Below, in pieces: positions 1-9,047 of a stretch of DNA of 64,000 bases. The stretch covers positions 62,001 through 126,000 of the forward strand of contig NZ_JAAKGO010000007.1 of assembly GCF_011043525.1 (NCBI RefSeq). The letters are read 5' to 3'. Every line of letters starts with the position of its first letter. Positions within the stretch are counted from its first letter, which is position 1. The notes below the pieces were generated by a model. That model had not been told where the DNA came from and did not search any database. It worked only from the letters and a program-made list of their open reading frames with translations. Position numbers and translations under genes: made by a program. Source of the stretch: Sphingobacterium sp. SGG-5. GTDB lineage: Bacteria > Bacteroidota > Bacteroidia > Sphingobacteriales > Sphingobacteriaceae.

Positions 1-2930
1 ACCATATCTCCATTGATATCCTTATACTTGATATCTCCAGGCTGTATTTTATCCGCCGAGCTACCATTCGTAGTCACGGTAGGTTTTAAAACAAAGTTTC
101 CGGGAGATACCTCGTCAAAATCACTATATTGATAGTTTCCATCCCAAATGTATCCATAATACAAAGCCGCTGGATAATTGACCATAGCGATATAGGGAGA
201 AGAAGATGTGAAATTACTGTCAAAACCGACCGTGCTCAAAAAGTTGCTTTCATTTTCAGCCAGTGAAATAATTTTATTGCGGTTGAATGCGATATTAAAA
301 TTAGTCTCCCATGAAAAATCTTTCTTCTTGATATTGATTGTGTTCAGCGTAATTTCCAACCCTTTATTCTCAATTTCTCCGATATTTCTATACTCTCTAA
401 TAAAGCCTGTTGTCCGGGGAAGATTAGCCAAAAGCAGAAGATCCTTCGTGTTCTTTTTGTATAGATCAACCGTCAACTGCAATCTATCTTCCCACAATCC
501 CAAATCCAAGCCTATATTCGACTGCACCGTCGACTCCCACTTCAGCGATCTGTTGCCCATTGACTCCATAATCAGCCCTTTGTCAGGAACAGTATTCCCA
601 AAAGAATAGCCCGCGTTCCAATCCGTATAGACCAATCCGGGCGCACGATCAAAATCACGTACCCTATTATTTCCAGTTACACCATAGCCCAACCTCAACT
701 TCGCATCCGAAATAACAGAAATATCTTTCAAAAATTCTTCATTTTTCATCCGCCAGGCAAATGCGCCTGCGGGAAAATATCCCCAACGGTTTTTATCGAT
801 AAATTTCGATGAGCCATCCGCCCGCATAGAAGCCGTGAACATATATTTTGTCATCAAGGTATAATTTCCCCGTGCTAAAAACGACGCTAAAGTATGATAC
901 GTCTGCGTAGAGGTATTACGGTAAGGTGTTCCACCTCCCAGCGAACTAAACAGCAATTCTTCGTTGGGTATATTATCTGCTTCAAAGCCAAAACTGTCAC
1001 TGTCCCGTCGCTGCATCGTAAACCCGCCCATGATATCAAAGACATGGTTTTTATTGATATACTTTCTATAGGTCAACGTATTTTCATTTACCCATCCACT
1101 CGCTGATCGATTGATTATACCTCCATACTGTCCTCTGAAGTTGCTTGGATTGATTGGATTACCTCGATATGTCTGCGAATTATAGAAATACTTATAGGGG
1201 TTTGTACGGCTATTCGTACCTCCTGAAACCCGAAGCGTTAATCCTTTCAGCATTTCATACGAGATAAAAGCGTTGATATTCAAATCGGAATACGTATTTA
1301 AATACACTTCGTTTTCCAAACTGATGACCGGATTGACCATCAAATTGAGTCCTTCCGATTCAGGATCGACCAGAAGGTCGCCCAAATCCACCCCTGTACC
1401 GGTAACTGGGCGAAATCCCCAAGTTCTATACAGCGTATAGCTCGTTGCCGTCGACGTCCCGGTCCGTACCGGCGTCCCGTCAACTGTATTTTTAGCCATA
1501 CCGATTACGAAACCAGCCTTTAACTTATCTGAAATCGTCTGATTCAAAGATAACCGCCCCTGGTAACGTTTATTCGAGGAGTTGACAATAACCCCCTGTT
1601 GATCAAACAAACTTCCAGAAACCGCATACCGAGTGCTTGTGTTTCCCCCTCGAAGAGCTATATTATATATACTTATCGGAGCGGTTCTAAACAGCCGGTC
1701 TTGTAAATCCAGTTCTTTTACCCCGCGATAGTCTTCAAGCTCCTTTCCTACGTTATCCAGATAATACCGCTCTGCCAAAGTGGGATAGATTTCACTCTGA
1801 TACTTTACAAATTCGTACCCCGACATCATATCCATTTTCTTCATGACACGCTGTGCTCCAAAAGAAGCCGAAAAATCCACTGTCGGCTTACCGGCCTGCC
1901 CTTTCTTGGTTTCGATTACAATGACCCCATTTGCACCTCTTGATCCGTAGATCGCGGTAGCCGAAGCATCTTTTAATACGGAAATCGATGCAATATCAAA
2001 ATTACTTAATGCGGAACTACTGAAATCCTCCATGGGAAAACCATCCACAACATATAGCGGAGCCGTGCTTTGGGTCAGCGAATTCCCTCCACGGATAACG
2101 ATATTAGCTTCCTGGCCAGGCTGACCGTCGTTATTCGAAACCTGCACACCAGCGACACGACCCGCTAATGCTTGGTCAAAGTTCACCACGGGTGCCTTCT
2201 CCATTTCCTTAATATCCGCAGTTCCCACTGCTCCGGTCAGATCTTTCTTCGCCACGGTACCGTACCCGATCACAACCACTTGATCTAAGTCTCTTTCAGC
2301 CGGAACCATCTTGATGTCAATTGTCCGCTGCTCACCGACTCGTATTTCTTGACTTTGAAATCCAATAAAAGAAAAAATCAATACGGCTTCCAACGATGGC
2401 ACCGTAATCATATAATTCCCACCTACCTCACTAACAGCTTTTCCACCTTTTCCCTTCTCTTGAATCAATGTACCGGGCAACGGATTGCCTTTGTCGTCGG
2501 TGACCTTACCTCTTACGGTTATAGCGGGCTGGACAGCCGGTAGCACATCAGTTTTTTTACTGGCTAACTGATGCTTGATGGTTACGATCTTGTCTGTAAC
2601 ACTATAGTCTAATGCTTTGTCCTGTAAAATCTGTTGGAGTGCGGCTTCTAGGCCAAGGTTTTGAATATTGACATTTATTGGTGCTATCCTTTTGATCAGC
2701 GCTTCCTCATACACGAAATCATACCTCGTTTGTTTTTTGATTTCTCCAAACACCTGTTCCAGCGAAACATTATTTGCCTTGATAGATATCCGCTGTGCAA
2801 AACTTGCAGCATGCAGGTGCATGAAGCCGATAGTTAAGAGAAACACGGTTAGTTTCATAATTAATAGTATCTTTCCAATGGGGTAAGGGCAATACCGTCC
2901 CTTATTTATTGTGGTAAAAAATTTATACAT
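1..2930 (-). CDS. SusC/RagA-type TonB-dependent outer-membrane receptor (C-terminus off the left edge)
   Basis: Imports glycans or other large nutrients across the outer membrane together with a SusD partner, which would lie beyond the left edge. I read it on the minus strand from the ATG at 2930. It has an N-terminal extension and signal peptide, an STN domain (about residues 45-100), a CarboxypepD_reg beta-sandwich (about 125-200), then a plug with VVVIGYGTVAKKDLTG and the typical VLKDASATAIYGSRGANGVI. The last readable residues (PGDIKYKDINGD) are typical of the late barrel, so perhaps 100-200 residues are missing. An alternative ATG at 2858 is in frame, but similar receptors carry the same N-terminal extension. 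The STN domain is the part that signals to FecR, fitting the sigma/anti-sigma pair just upstream. Substrate unknown. Confidence 0.93.
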   Translation of the reverse strand, partial: MYKFFTTINKGRYCPYPIGKILLIMKLTVFLLTIGFMHLHAASFAQRISIKANNVSLEQVFGEIKKQTRYDFVYEEALIKRIAPINVNIQNLGLEAALQQILQDKALDYSVTDKIVTIKHQLASKKTDVLPAVQPAITVRGKVTDDKGNPLPGTLIQEKGKGGKAVSEVGGNYMITVPSLEAVLIFSFIGFQSQEIRVGEQRTIDIKMVPAERDLDQVVVIGYGTVAKKDLTGAVGTADIKEMEKAPVVNFDQALAGRVAGVQVSNNDGQPGQEANIVIRGGNSLTQSTAPLYVVDGFPMEDFSSSALSNFDIASISVLKDASATAIYGSRGANGVIVIETKKGQAGKPTVDFSASFGAQRVMKKMDMMSGYEFVKYQSEIYPTLAERYYLDNVGKELEDYRGVKELDLQDRLFRTAPISIYNIALRGGNTSTRYAVSGSLFDQQGVIVNSSNKRYQGRLSLNQTISDKLKAGFVIGMAKNTVDGTPVRTGTSTATSYTLYRTWGFRPVTGTGVDLGDLLVDPESEGLNLMVNPVISLENEVYLNTYSDLNINAFISYEMLKGLTLRVSGGTNSRTNPYKYFYNSQTYRGNPINPSNFRGQYGGIINRSASGWVNENTLTYRKYINKNHVFDIMGGFTMQRRDSDSFGFEADNIPNEELLFSSLGGGTPYRNTSTQTYHTLASFLARGNYTLMTKYMFTASMRADGSSKFIDKNRWGYFPAGAFAWRMKNEEFLKDISVISDAKLRLGYGVTGNNRVRDFDRAPGLVYTDWNAGYSFGNTVPDKGLIMESMGNRSLKWESTVQSNIGLDLGLWEDRLQLTVDLYKKNTKDLLLLANLPRTTGFIREYRNIGEIENKGLEITLNTINIKKKDFSWETNFNIAFNRNKIISLAENESNFLSTVGFDSNFTSSSPYIAMVNYPAALYYGYIWDGNYQYSDFDEVSPGNFVLKPTVTTNGSSADKIQPGDIKYKDINGDM

Positions 2931-2992
2931 TTGAATGGGATAATGAGTTAATAAATTGTGCGTACAATTGTTTTCGACGTATTCCAAAACTG

Positions 2993-3021
2993 AACCGGAA
3001 GTGTTACCAGCACTTCTGGTT
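2993..3021 (-). promoter_or_regulatory. Stem-loop between fecR and susC (copy 1)
   Basis: An 11-bp stem (2993-3003 with 3011-3021, one G-T pair) closes a 7-base loop, 62 bases before the susC start. There is no good U-run after it, so it looks more like an attenuator or processing/stability element than a full terminator. The second fecR-susC gap (16303-16331) holds a stem-loop of identical geometry and similar loop. Confidence 0.6.
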
Positions 3022-3075
3022 TATTTGGAACCTTCATTCATCACGGAGCTCGCTGTTTCTTCATGATATAGGTTT

Positions 3076-4275
3076 TTAATTTGTAGACTTTACCCATATT
3101 GTCTTCCCGTCAAAATCAAACCGAACACTATTTGTGGAAGCCATGGCTTTCAGCACACTGGACAGTCGATTATCCCTTGAGACAGACCCGCCCAACTTCA
3201 GATGAATTGGTGCATCCGGAGCATAACGTATCTCCACATCATACCAGCGCGCCAATTGTCGCATGATGGTGTTTAGATTTTGTCCCCTGAACATAAAGTC
3301 ATTGTCTTTCCAAGCAACAACTGCCTCTATATCCACTTCATCTACTTCGAGAATATCTTTTCCAAATTTAGATTGCTGGCCGGGAACCAATTGTACGGCC
3401 TGTTTTCCGCTCAAGGAAGCAACAGATACCGCCCCCTCGATCAACGTCGTTCGGATATGGGGTTCATCCGAATAAGCATTCACATTAAATCGTGTACCCA
3501 ACACCTCTACCTCTTGCCCATTGCTAACAACTTTAAATTTTTGTTTCCCATTGTGTACCACCTCAAAATACCCTTCGCCATCAAGCTCCACCCTTCTCTC
3601 TGACCCTACAAATCGACTCGGGTAGCGGAGAGATGAAGCAGCATTCAGCCACACTTTTGTACCATCAGGCAGAATAATACGATATTGACCTCCGCGGGGA
3701 GTTTGTAATATATTCAGCCTCTCCCCTTTGTGGCCATCAAGTCCTGCGACAGTATGCCCACCACCATAAGTAACTTCATCAGCATTCACGATTATCGCGT
3801 CTTCCTCCTTGCTCAATATCACGGTACGGCCATCGGCCAACGTCAGTGTAGCCCGATTGCCTCCGGGCTCCTGATCATAGGAGGCTTGAGCGATCTGATG
3901 AGGCTCTGTTTCTACGAAAGCAATTGTGTATAGACTATATGCGCCCCATATTCCCATCAGGATGACTGCCGCTGCAACAGCCCGGCGGTAAATCAATTTC
4001 CGTTTTAATAAAGGAACAGTAGGCCGTTCGGCAGGGTGAGGATTATCGCGCACGTGATCGTAAACCTGTCGATCGATCCGATTCAAAGCTTCTTGTTCAG
4101 AAGCCGTTATCGCCGAATTATCTACAGGTTTCTCCAGTTCTTCGGATATGATTTCCCTTACCTCTTGCTCGGGACCTTCGCCGAAATAACGAAATAGATC
4201 ATCCAATTCTTCGGATGAATTTGAGCCTTTGACAAATCTGTCAAAAATAGACCGGATATAGCTTTTCTTTTTCAA
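3076..4275 (-). CDS. FecR-family anti-sigma factor
   Basis: A 399-residue inner-membrane protein that holds its ECF sigma factor inactive until the STN domain of the partner SusC receptor signals substrate. Seen: a cytoplasmic N-terminal part (1-90), a single transmembrane helix (about 92-114), a periplasmic FecR domain (about 190-290, with LPDGTKVWLNAASSLRYPSRF and a FEVVHNGKQKFKVVSNG-type strand pair), and a C-terminal DUF4974 domain (about 320-395). Length and domain order are standard for Bacteroidota. It lies between the sigma factor (75 bases upstream) and the SusC gene, the usual order for a cell-surface signalling triad. Confidence 0.94.
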   Translation of the reverse strand: MKKKSYIRSIFDRFVKGSNSSEELDDLFRYFGEGPEQEVREIISEELEKPVDNSAITASEQEALNRIDRQVYDHVRDNPHPAERPTVPLLKRKLIYRRAVAAAVILMGIWGAYSLYTIAFVETEPHQIAQASYDQEPGGNRATLTLADGRTVILSKEEDAIIVNADEVTYGGGHTVAGLDGHKGERLNILQTPRGGQYRIILPDGTKVWLNAASSLRYPSRFVGSERRVELDGEGYFEVVHNGKQKFKVVSNGQEVEVLGTRFNVNAYSDEPHIRTTLIEGAVSVASLSGKQAVQLVPGQQSKFGKDILEVDEVDIEAVVAWKDNDFMFRGQNLNTIMRQLARWYDVEIRYAPDAPIHLKLGGSVSRDNRLSSVLKAMASTNSVRFDFDGKTIWVKSTN

Positions 4276-4350
4276 TACGTTGTACGCTTAGGATATCACC
4301 AAATTCAGGCTTTATATACCAATACGTTTGTAATAAAAAGAATCACTACA

Positions 4351-4962
4351 TCAGTTCAAAATATTTTTTTCAAAACTATGGGTAAGAAGGATTCCGATCC
4401 AGATCAGATGTTGGTTTTTGAGCATAAATTCCTGTACCCTCTTTGAGGCTCGGGTCATGTGTGTGCTGACGGTGTGTACAGAGATTCCAAGCATCTCACT
4501 CACTTCTTTATAACTTTTCCCCTCCATCCGACAAAGGGTGAAAATCTGGCTTTGCTGCTCTGAAAGACAGGCAATAGCCTGGTTGAGGATACTTTGGGTT
4601 TCTTTTAGAAAAACTCCCTCGCTGATCGGGTCATAGGAACTTGTATTGAAGAGCTTAAGCTCCCGCTGCAGGCGCTCGTCACGGGCAACTTTCCGATAGA
4701 AATCATATAAAATATGCTGTGCAATACGATACAAATACGACTTGAAAGGCTGCTGCGGATCAATTAACGTCCTTTTGTCCCATAGCCGGACAAACACATC
4801 CTGTGTGAGTTCCTCCGCTATGGTTTCTATACGGACCATAGTCAAAAGTTTCCGATATATAGGTAGTTTGAATGTCTCGTAAAAATAAGTAAACGCCTGC
4901 TGATTGCCCTCACGCAACTCGTGAAGACACTCTATTTCTGTATGGGCAGCTGGCAAATGCAT
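4351..4962 (-). CDS. ECF RNA polymerase sigma factor (FecI/RpoE-like)
   Basis: A 203-residue ECF sigma factor. Sigma-70 region 2 spans about residues 20-90 (FVRLWDKRTL and FKSYLYRIAQHILYDFYRK resemble regions 2.2-2.4), and region 4 spans about 130-185 with a helix-turn-helix (MEGKSYKEVSEMLGISVHTV). It presumably directs transcription of the downstream FecR-SusC(-SusD) genes when released by FecR. The C-terminal IWIGILLTHSF stretch after region 4 is hydrophobic, as in many Bacteroidota members. An ACCGAT/ATCGGT hairpin lies just upstream of the start near 4982-4997. Confidence 0.94.
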   Translation of the reverse strand: MHLPAAHTEIECLHELREGNQQAFTYFYETFKLPIYRKLLTMVRIETIAEELTQDVFVRLWDKRTLIDPQQPFKSYLYRIAQHILYDFYRKVARDERLQRELKLFNTSSYDPISEGVFLKETQSILNQAIACLSEQQSQIFTLCRMEGKSYKEVSEMLGISVHTVSTHMTRASKRVQEFMLKNQHLIWIGILLTHSFEKNILN

Positions 4963-5120
4963 GATATCTAGTTTTATAAGACCGATGGATATCGGTTTTA
5001 TTAATTACGGATCAAAAACGTAACAAAACAAACATAGATAAAATGCTTTGCATTCACGAACGCCTATAGCAAAAAATTATGAGTAATTAAATTTTATATG
5101 CAATGTTGTGCAAATAGAGA

Positions 5121-5240
5121 TTACTTTCTCCTTTTTGACTTCACCCAAATCATAGATACTGCCAACAAAAACACAAATATATTAATGTTGATATCAGCAA
5201 TTTCTCCACGGGAGATACTGAATACCGTTGCTGCTATCAT
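5121..5240 (-). CDS. Possible small single-pass membrane protein
   Basis: A 39-codon frame on the minus strand. It has one strongly hydrophobic segment (INIFVFLLAVSMIWV) and a basic tail (KSKRRK), the topology of a real mini membrane protein. The open frame extends about 20 codons upstream with protein-like sequence but no start codon, so it may be a truncated remnant. It lies immediately downstream of the lipase gene on the same strand. I do not recognise a family. Apart from this, the stretch 4963-5321 holds only the sigma factor promoter region. Confidence 0.3.
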   Translation of the reverse strand: MIAATVFSISRGEIADININIFVFLLAVSMIWVKSKRRK

Positions 5241-5321
5241 AAGCAATGCTATACCATTAGCGGCATGGGAAAGTAAACTATCGATAGTTAAAACATAAGG
5301 AATCTATTACAAATTTACTCC

Positions 5322-6491
5322 TCAATCATATACGCCCTTCAGCAGATAAGCGATATCATCATCCTGTAGTGGCTCCAGTCCATCGTAATATTCCCGCAAT
5401 AAAAAACGGTAAGGAATAATACCATGATGGTAGTATGGGCCGTTATTGACTTTGAACCGCTCCAGGTAACGATCATTTACAAGCAGCGAAATCGGCACCC
5501 CCGGTCTACTATAGTACGAGGTCTTTACGGCCTCCGGCATTTCTAATTCCGGCAACGCATCCTGCACAAAATCATGCAGATACCGTCCCAGGTATTTTTG
5601 GTAAGACTTCGAGGAATTAGCCGCATTTTTTATCATCTTATTAAAAGCACCCTTAATGATGATCCTTTTAAAAAACGGGAGACTATCAAATCTCTTCATC
5701 ATGCCCAATATAGGGTTGGGTTCATTCATGTCAATATCCACCTGCTGTGTCGTAAACGGCATTTCGGGTACGGCATCATCCGAGTTAACAATGCTGTAGC
5801 TCCATCCTTCTCTCGTTATATTGTCGTAGTCGTAGGCAAAATACATATTCCCCATCTTTGGAGAAGCACTTGCATAAGTCTTCACCTTTATAGCCGGATA
5901 GATATTGTCCTCCCGTTGGTGATGCAGCCACGCACTGACATAGTAGGCCAATGCGCCGCCCTGACTGTGCCCGGTAATGAGATACTTGTGGTATCCGGCA
6001 CTATACAGCGAATCTATCTTAGCTTTCATATCATCCGCCAGGAAAGCAAAACCGATCAAAAATCCCGCATGGACGGCAGTGCGGTTGCTGCTTGCCAGCT
6101 TATAAGCAAACACCTTATCTTTGGTAAGGCGGATCTTGCCTTGGGCAGGCATCATTACCGAATAAAAATCGGCCAATATAGATTTCATATCGGATGTTGT
6201 CCCGCGAAGCAATATGACTACGGTCGAATCCGCCCTTGTCCACAAATCCCACATATTGTCCAGTCCCAAACTGGGAGAGCGGTAGACAAACGTATACCCC
6301 TTCTGAAAGTTGTCAAAAGTCGTGTTGCCGGTAGTATCCTGAAAAACAAAGTTAAGGCGCAACAACTCATCACACTCCTTCGGATCAAAGCCGGGGGCAA
6401 TCTCCTTGAATTGTGCTCGCGCATTGCCTTGGCCTAGCAATAATATGATCCACAAAATCGGGCAATATAAGAGCTTGAAACGAAATGCCAT
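5322..6491 (-). CDS. Secreted class 3 lipase-like alpha/beta hydrolase
   Basis: A 389-residue protein with an N-terminal signal peptide (about 1-26), followed by a lipase class 3 (PF01764-type) fold. The nucleophile elbow GHSQGGALAYYVSAW carries the catalytic Ser, and STVVILLRGT forms the oxyanion-side strand. An NSDDAVPEMPF segment in the right place probably supplies the catalytic Asp. The family hydrolyses acylglycerol-type esters; the substrate here is unknown and may be an ester or acetylated glycan. It is 97 bases downstream of the GH3 gene on the same strand, so it could be the last gene of the xylan operon or separately transcribed. Confidence 0.82.
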   Translation of the reverse strand: MAFRFKLLYCPILWIILLLGQGNARAQFKEIAPGFDPKECDELLRLNFVFQDTTGNTTFDNFQKGYTFVYRSPSLGLDNMWDLWTRADSTVVILLRGTTSDMKSILADFYSVMMPAQGKIRLTKDKVFAYKLASSNRTAVHAGFLIGFAFLADDMKAKIDSLYSAGYHKYLITGHSQGGALAYYVSAWLHHQREDNIYPAIKVKTYASASPKMGNMYFAYDYDNITREGWSYSIVNSDDAVPEMPFTTQQVDIDMNEPNPILGMMKRFDSLPFFKRIIIKGAFNKMIKNAANSSKSYQKYLGRYLHDFVQDALPELEMPEAVKTSYYSRPGVPISLLVNDRYLERFKVNNGPYYHHGIIPYRFLLREYYDGLEPLQDDDIAYLLKGVYD

Positions 6492-6588
6492 AAGATTCGA
6501 GATTAATACCTGTCATCAATAATTACCACTAATGTAGGTAAATACCTGTATTTTCAAACAAATCTATCGAAAAATATGTGCGATGAGG

Positions 6589-9036
6589 TTAGTCTTCTGC
6601 TCGTTCGGGGACTACCGCTATCCTTTTTTCCAACCGTATATCTTCCGAGGAGTGTCCGATTTTCAGCAAAAAGCTGCCCGGTTCCACTTCCCATTCCATT
6701 TCCTTATTCAGCATCTCTAACTGCCGGATGGGCAAGCGGAAAGTCACCGTTTTTGTCTGTCCCCCAGCGACCGCAACCTTCTCAAAACCCCTTAACAGCG
6801 ATTCATAAGTCGTCAGACTACTAAATTCATCCGTCACATACAGCTGCACCACCTCCTCGCCATACCGCTTACTCCGGTTGGTCACATCCACCGACACGGC
6901 AACCGTATCATCGGCCGTCAGCGTCTCGCGATCGATCCGGAGGTTACTGTAGGCAAACTCGGCATAGCTCAAGCCGTGTCCAAAAGGATATAGGGAACCC
7001 ACGACCGCCGTATTTCCATACCCATTCGGCCCATCGCCGGGCTGTCCGTTATGCGAACCTTTCTTGAACGGAAAATTCCACTCGATCTGTCCAATGGATT
7101 TCGGAAAAGTCACCGACAACCGGCCACTGGGGTTGTAACGCCCGAACACCACATCGGCAACGGCCTGGCCGCCCCAAGCTCCCGGAAACCAGGTACACAA
7201 GATAGACGGTATATACCGGTCTTCCCAATTGATCGTTAAAGGCTGTCCTGCCGTCAAGATCAAGACTATCGGCTTATTTAGCGCCTGGAGTCTTTGCAAC
7301 AGGATACGCTGGCGACCCGGCAGGTCGAGCGAGGTACGGCTCAGACTCTCCCCCACCCGCTTTTCATCCTCGCCCATCACGGCGATGATCACATCCACCT
7401 GCTTCGCCTGCGCCACAGCGTCGTCCATCAGCCGTTCCTCCTCCGCCGTCAGCGGTGTCGGTATAATTTCACTCTCCGGCCAGGTATCGTTTACTATAGC
7501 ACATCCGAGTGCGTAAGAGAAATCAATCTGCGGCCCGCCCCCCTGCACCAGTCCATCGTAAATCGAAGAGATCGGATTGCCCGAGGGACCGTACCGGCTT
7601 TCCATAAATCGTGTCGCCTTTGCCATCGGTCCCGTTACCAGTATTTTTTGCGCAACGTGCGGTGACAAAGGCAATACCGGACGATCGGCACCTGCCGGGC
7701 TATCATTTTTCAACAGCACAATACTCTCGCGATGCACCTGTAACGCCAGCGAATCATCCGCAGGCCGATGCACCCCCTTGTCCGGATCATCACCCGATAA
7801 CTTAAAAGGATCATCAAACAATCCCAGCTTAAACTTGACATACAGCACATCATACACCCGGCTATCCAACGTTTCCATACGCACCTTACCCTCTTGCACC
7901 AGTCGCCGCAGCGGCAAGATATAATCCTCCGGTGGCGTGAAGTTCGTCCGTACGTTCAGTCCTGCTTCCACCGCCAGACGTACCGCATCTTCGGGACTGT
8001 TCGCCACCTGATGTTTGGTATACAGATATTCCACCGCCTCACTATCCGACACCACATACCCTTTAAAACCATATTGCGTACGCAGCAGATCCGTCAAAAA
8101 GTAGCCACTCCCCGTTACCGGCATCCCATCCCAATCGTTGTAGCTGCTCATCACGCCCAGTGGATGAGCTTCCTGAATAACCCGTCGAAACGGGTACAAA
8201 TGCATTTCATGCAGCTCCCGCGGTGCAATATGTGGATCCGTTCGCGCAAAACCATCACGACCACCCTTGGGCACACTATACGCCGCAAAATGTTTGAGCG
8301 TGGATACCACGCCCTCCGCCTGTATACCGACAGTCAGCGCTTTTCCAAGCTCCGCCACCAGATAAGGGTCTTCCCCAAACGTCTCCATCACCCGACCCCA
8401 GCGCGGATCACGCGCCAGGTCCAGAATAGGAGCATATACATTCGTGTAGCCCAACAACCGGGCTTCCCGCCCGATCGTATGCCCCACCTGCCCGATCAGC
8501 TCCTTATTCCACGTACTCCCCATATTGATGGGTGATGGGAACGGCGTTGCCTTTTCATGATTGAGGCCGTGAATACCTTCGTTCGAGAAATCCACCGGAA
8601 TACCCAGGCGTGTCTGTTCCACAAACCAGCGCTGCACCGTTTCCAACGCCATCTTATGCTTCGAAAACGGATAAGAGTAGGCCGATTTTGCCTGGGGGTG
8701 AAAAGGCAGACTATTCAGATGTTCGTCGATATTTGCAATCCCATCCTTCCAGATTTTAGCCTTCCAACTGTCCGTCGGCAGCTCATCCTGCAACACCCGC
8801 CTGTAGCCATAGAGCGTCGCCAACTGATTGGTCTTCTCCTCGAGCGTCATCTGCCGGAGCAGGTCGTTTATACGGTCCGGAATAGTTGCTGCAGGATCTT
8901 CATACCGGTCTTTTTTGCCGTTTTTATTGAAATCAATCCATCCCTTTTTATAAATCGGTGCGGTAGACTGTCCAAAGATAGACGGACTCCAACACAGCAC
9001 CAACACCAGGAAACCTATCCTACGGTTTATCATCAT
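6589..9036 (-). CDS. Glycoside hydrolase family 3 (beta-glucosidase/beta-xylosidase type)
   Basis: An 815-residue exported enzyme that trims beta-linked sugars from the non-reducing end of oligosaccharides. Signal peptide at 1-23, then the three-part GH3 architecture: a TIM barrel (about 50-390), an alpha/beta sandwich (about 420-660), and a C-terminal fibronectin-III-like domain (about 720-800). The nucleophile is Asp331 in YVVSDSEAVEYL. The second domain carries an EDEKRVGESLSRTSLDLPG loop that likely holds the acid/base Glu. An N-terminal DFNKNGKKDRYEDP segment resembles a calcium-binding loop. It starts 11 bases after the xylanase gene, so beta-xylosidase activity on xylo-oligosaccharides is the most sensible prediction. 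Confidence 0.93.
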   Translation of the reverse strand: MMINRRIGFLVLVLCWSPSIFGQSTAPIYKKGWIDFNKNGKKDRYEDPAATIPDRINDLLRQMTLEEKTNQLATLYGYRRVLQDELPTDSWKAKIWKDGIANIDEHLNSLPFHPQAKSAYSYPFSKHKMALETVQRWFVEQTRLGIPVDFSNEGIHGLNHEKATPFPSPINMGSTWNKELIGQVGHTIGREARLLGYTNVYAPILDLARDPRWGRVMETFGEDPYLVAELGKALTVGIQAEGVVSTLKHFAAYSVPKGGRDGFARTDPHIAPRELHEMHLYPFRRVIQEAHPLGVMSSYNDWDGMPVTGSGYFLTDLLRTQYGFKGYVVSDSEAVEYLYTKHQVANSPEDAVRLAVEAGLNVRTNFTPPEDYILPLRRLVQEGKVRMETLDSRVYDVLYVKFKLGLFDDPFKLSGDDPDKGVHRPADDSLALQVHRESIVLLKNDSPAGADRPVLPLSPHVAQKILVTGPMAKATRFMESRYGPSGNPISSIYDGLVQGGGPQIDFSYALGCAIVNDTWPESEIIPTPLTAEEERLMDDAVAQAKQVDVIIAVMGEDEKRVGESLSRTSLDLPGRQRILLQRLQALNKPIVLILTAGQPLTINWEDRYIPSILCTWFPGAWGGQAVADVVFGRYNPSGRLSVTFPKSIGQIEWNFPFKKGSHNGQPGDGPNGYGNTAVVGSLYPFGHGLSYAEFAYSNLRIDRETLTADDTVAVSVDVTNRSKRYGEEVVQLYVTDEFSSLTTYESLLRGFEKVAVAGGQTKTVTFRLPIRQLEMLNKEMEWEVEPGSFLLKIGHSSEDIRLEKRIAVVPERAED

Positions 9037-9047
9037 CCTTGTTTATT

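Noticed and set aside
5098..5298. 66-codon plus-strand open frame
   Set aside because: It lies opposite the more protein-like small membrane frame and shows no protein features.
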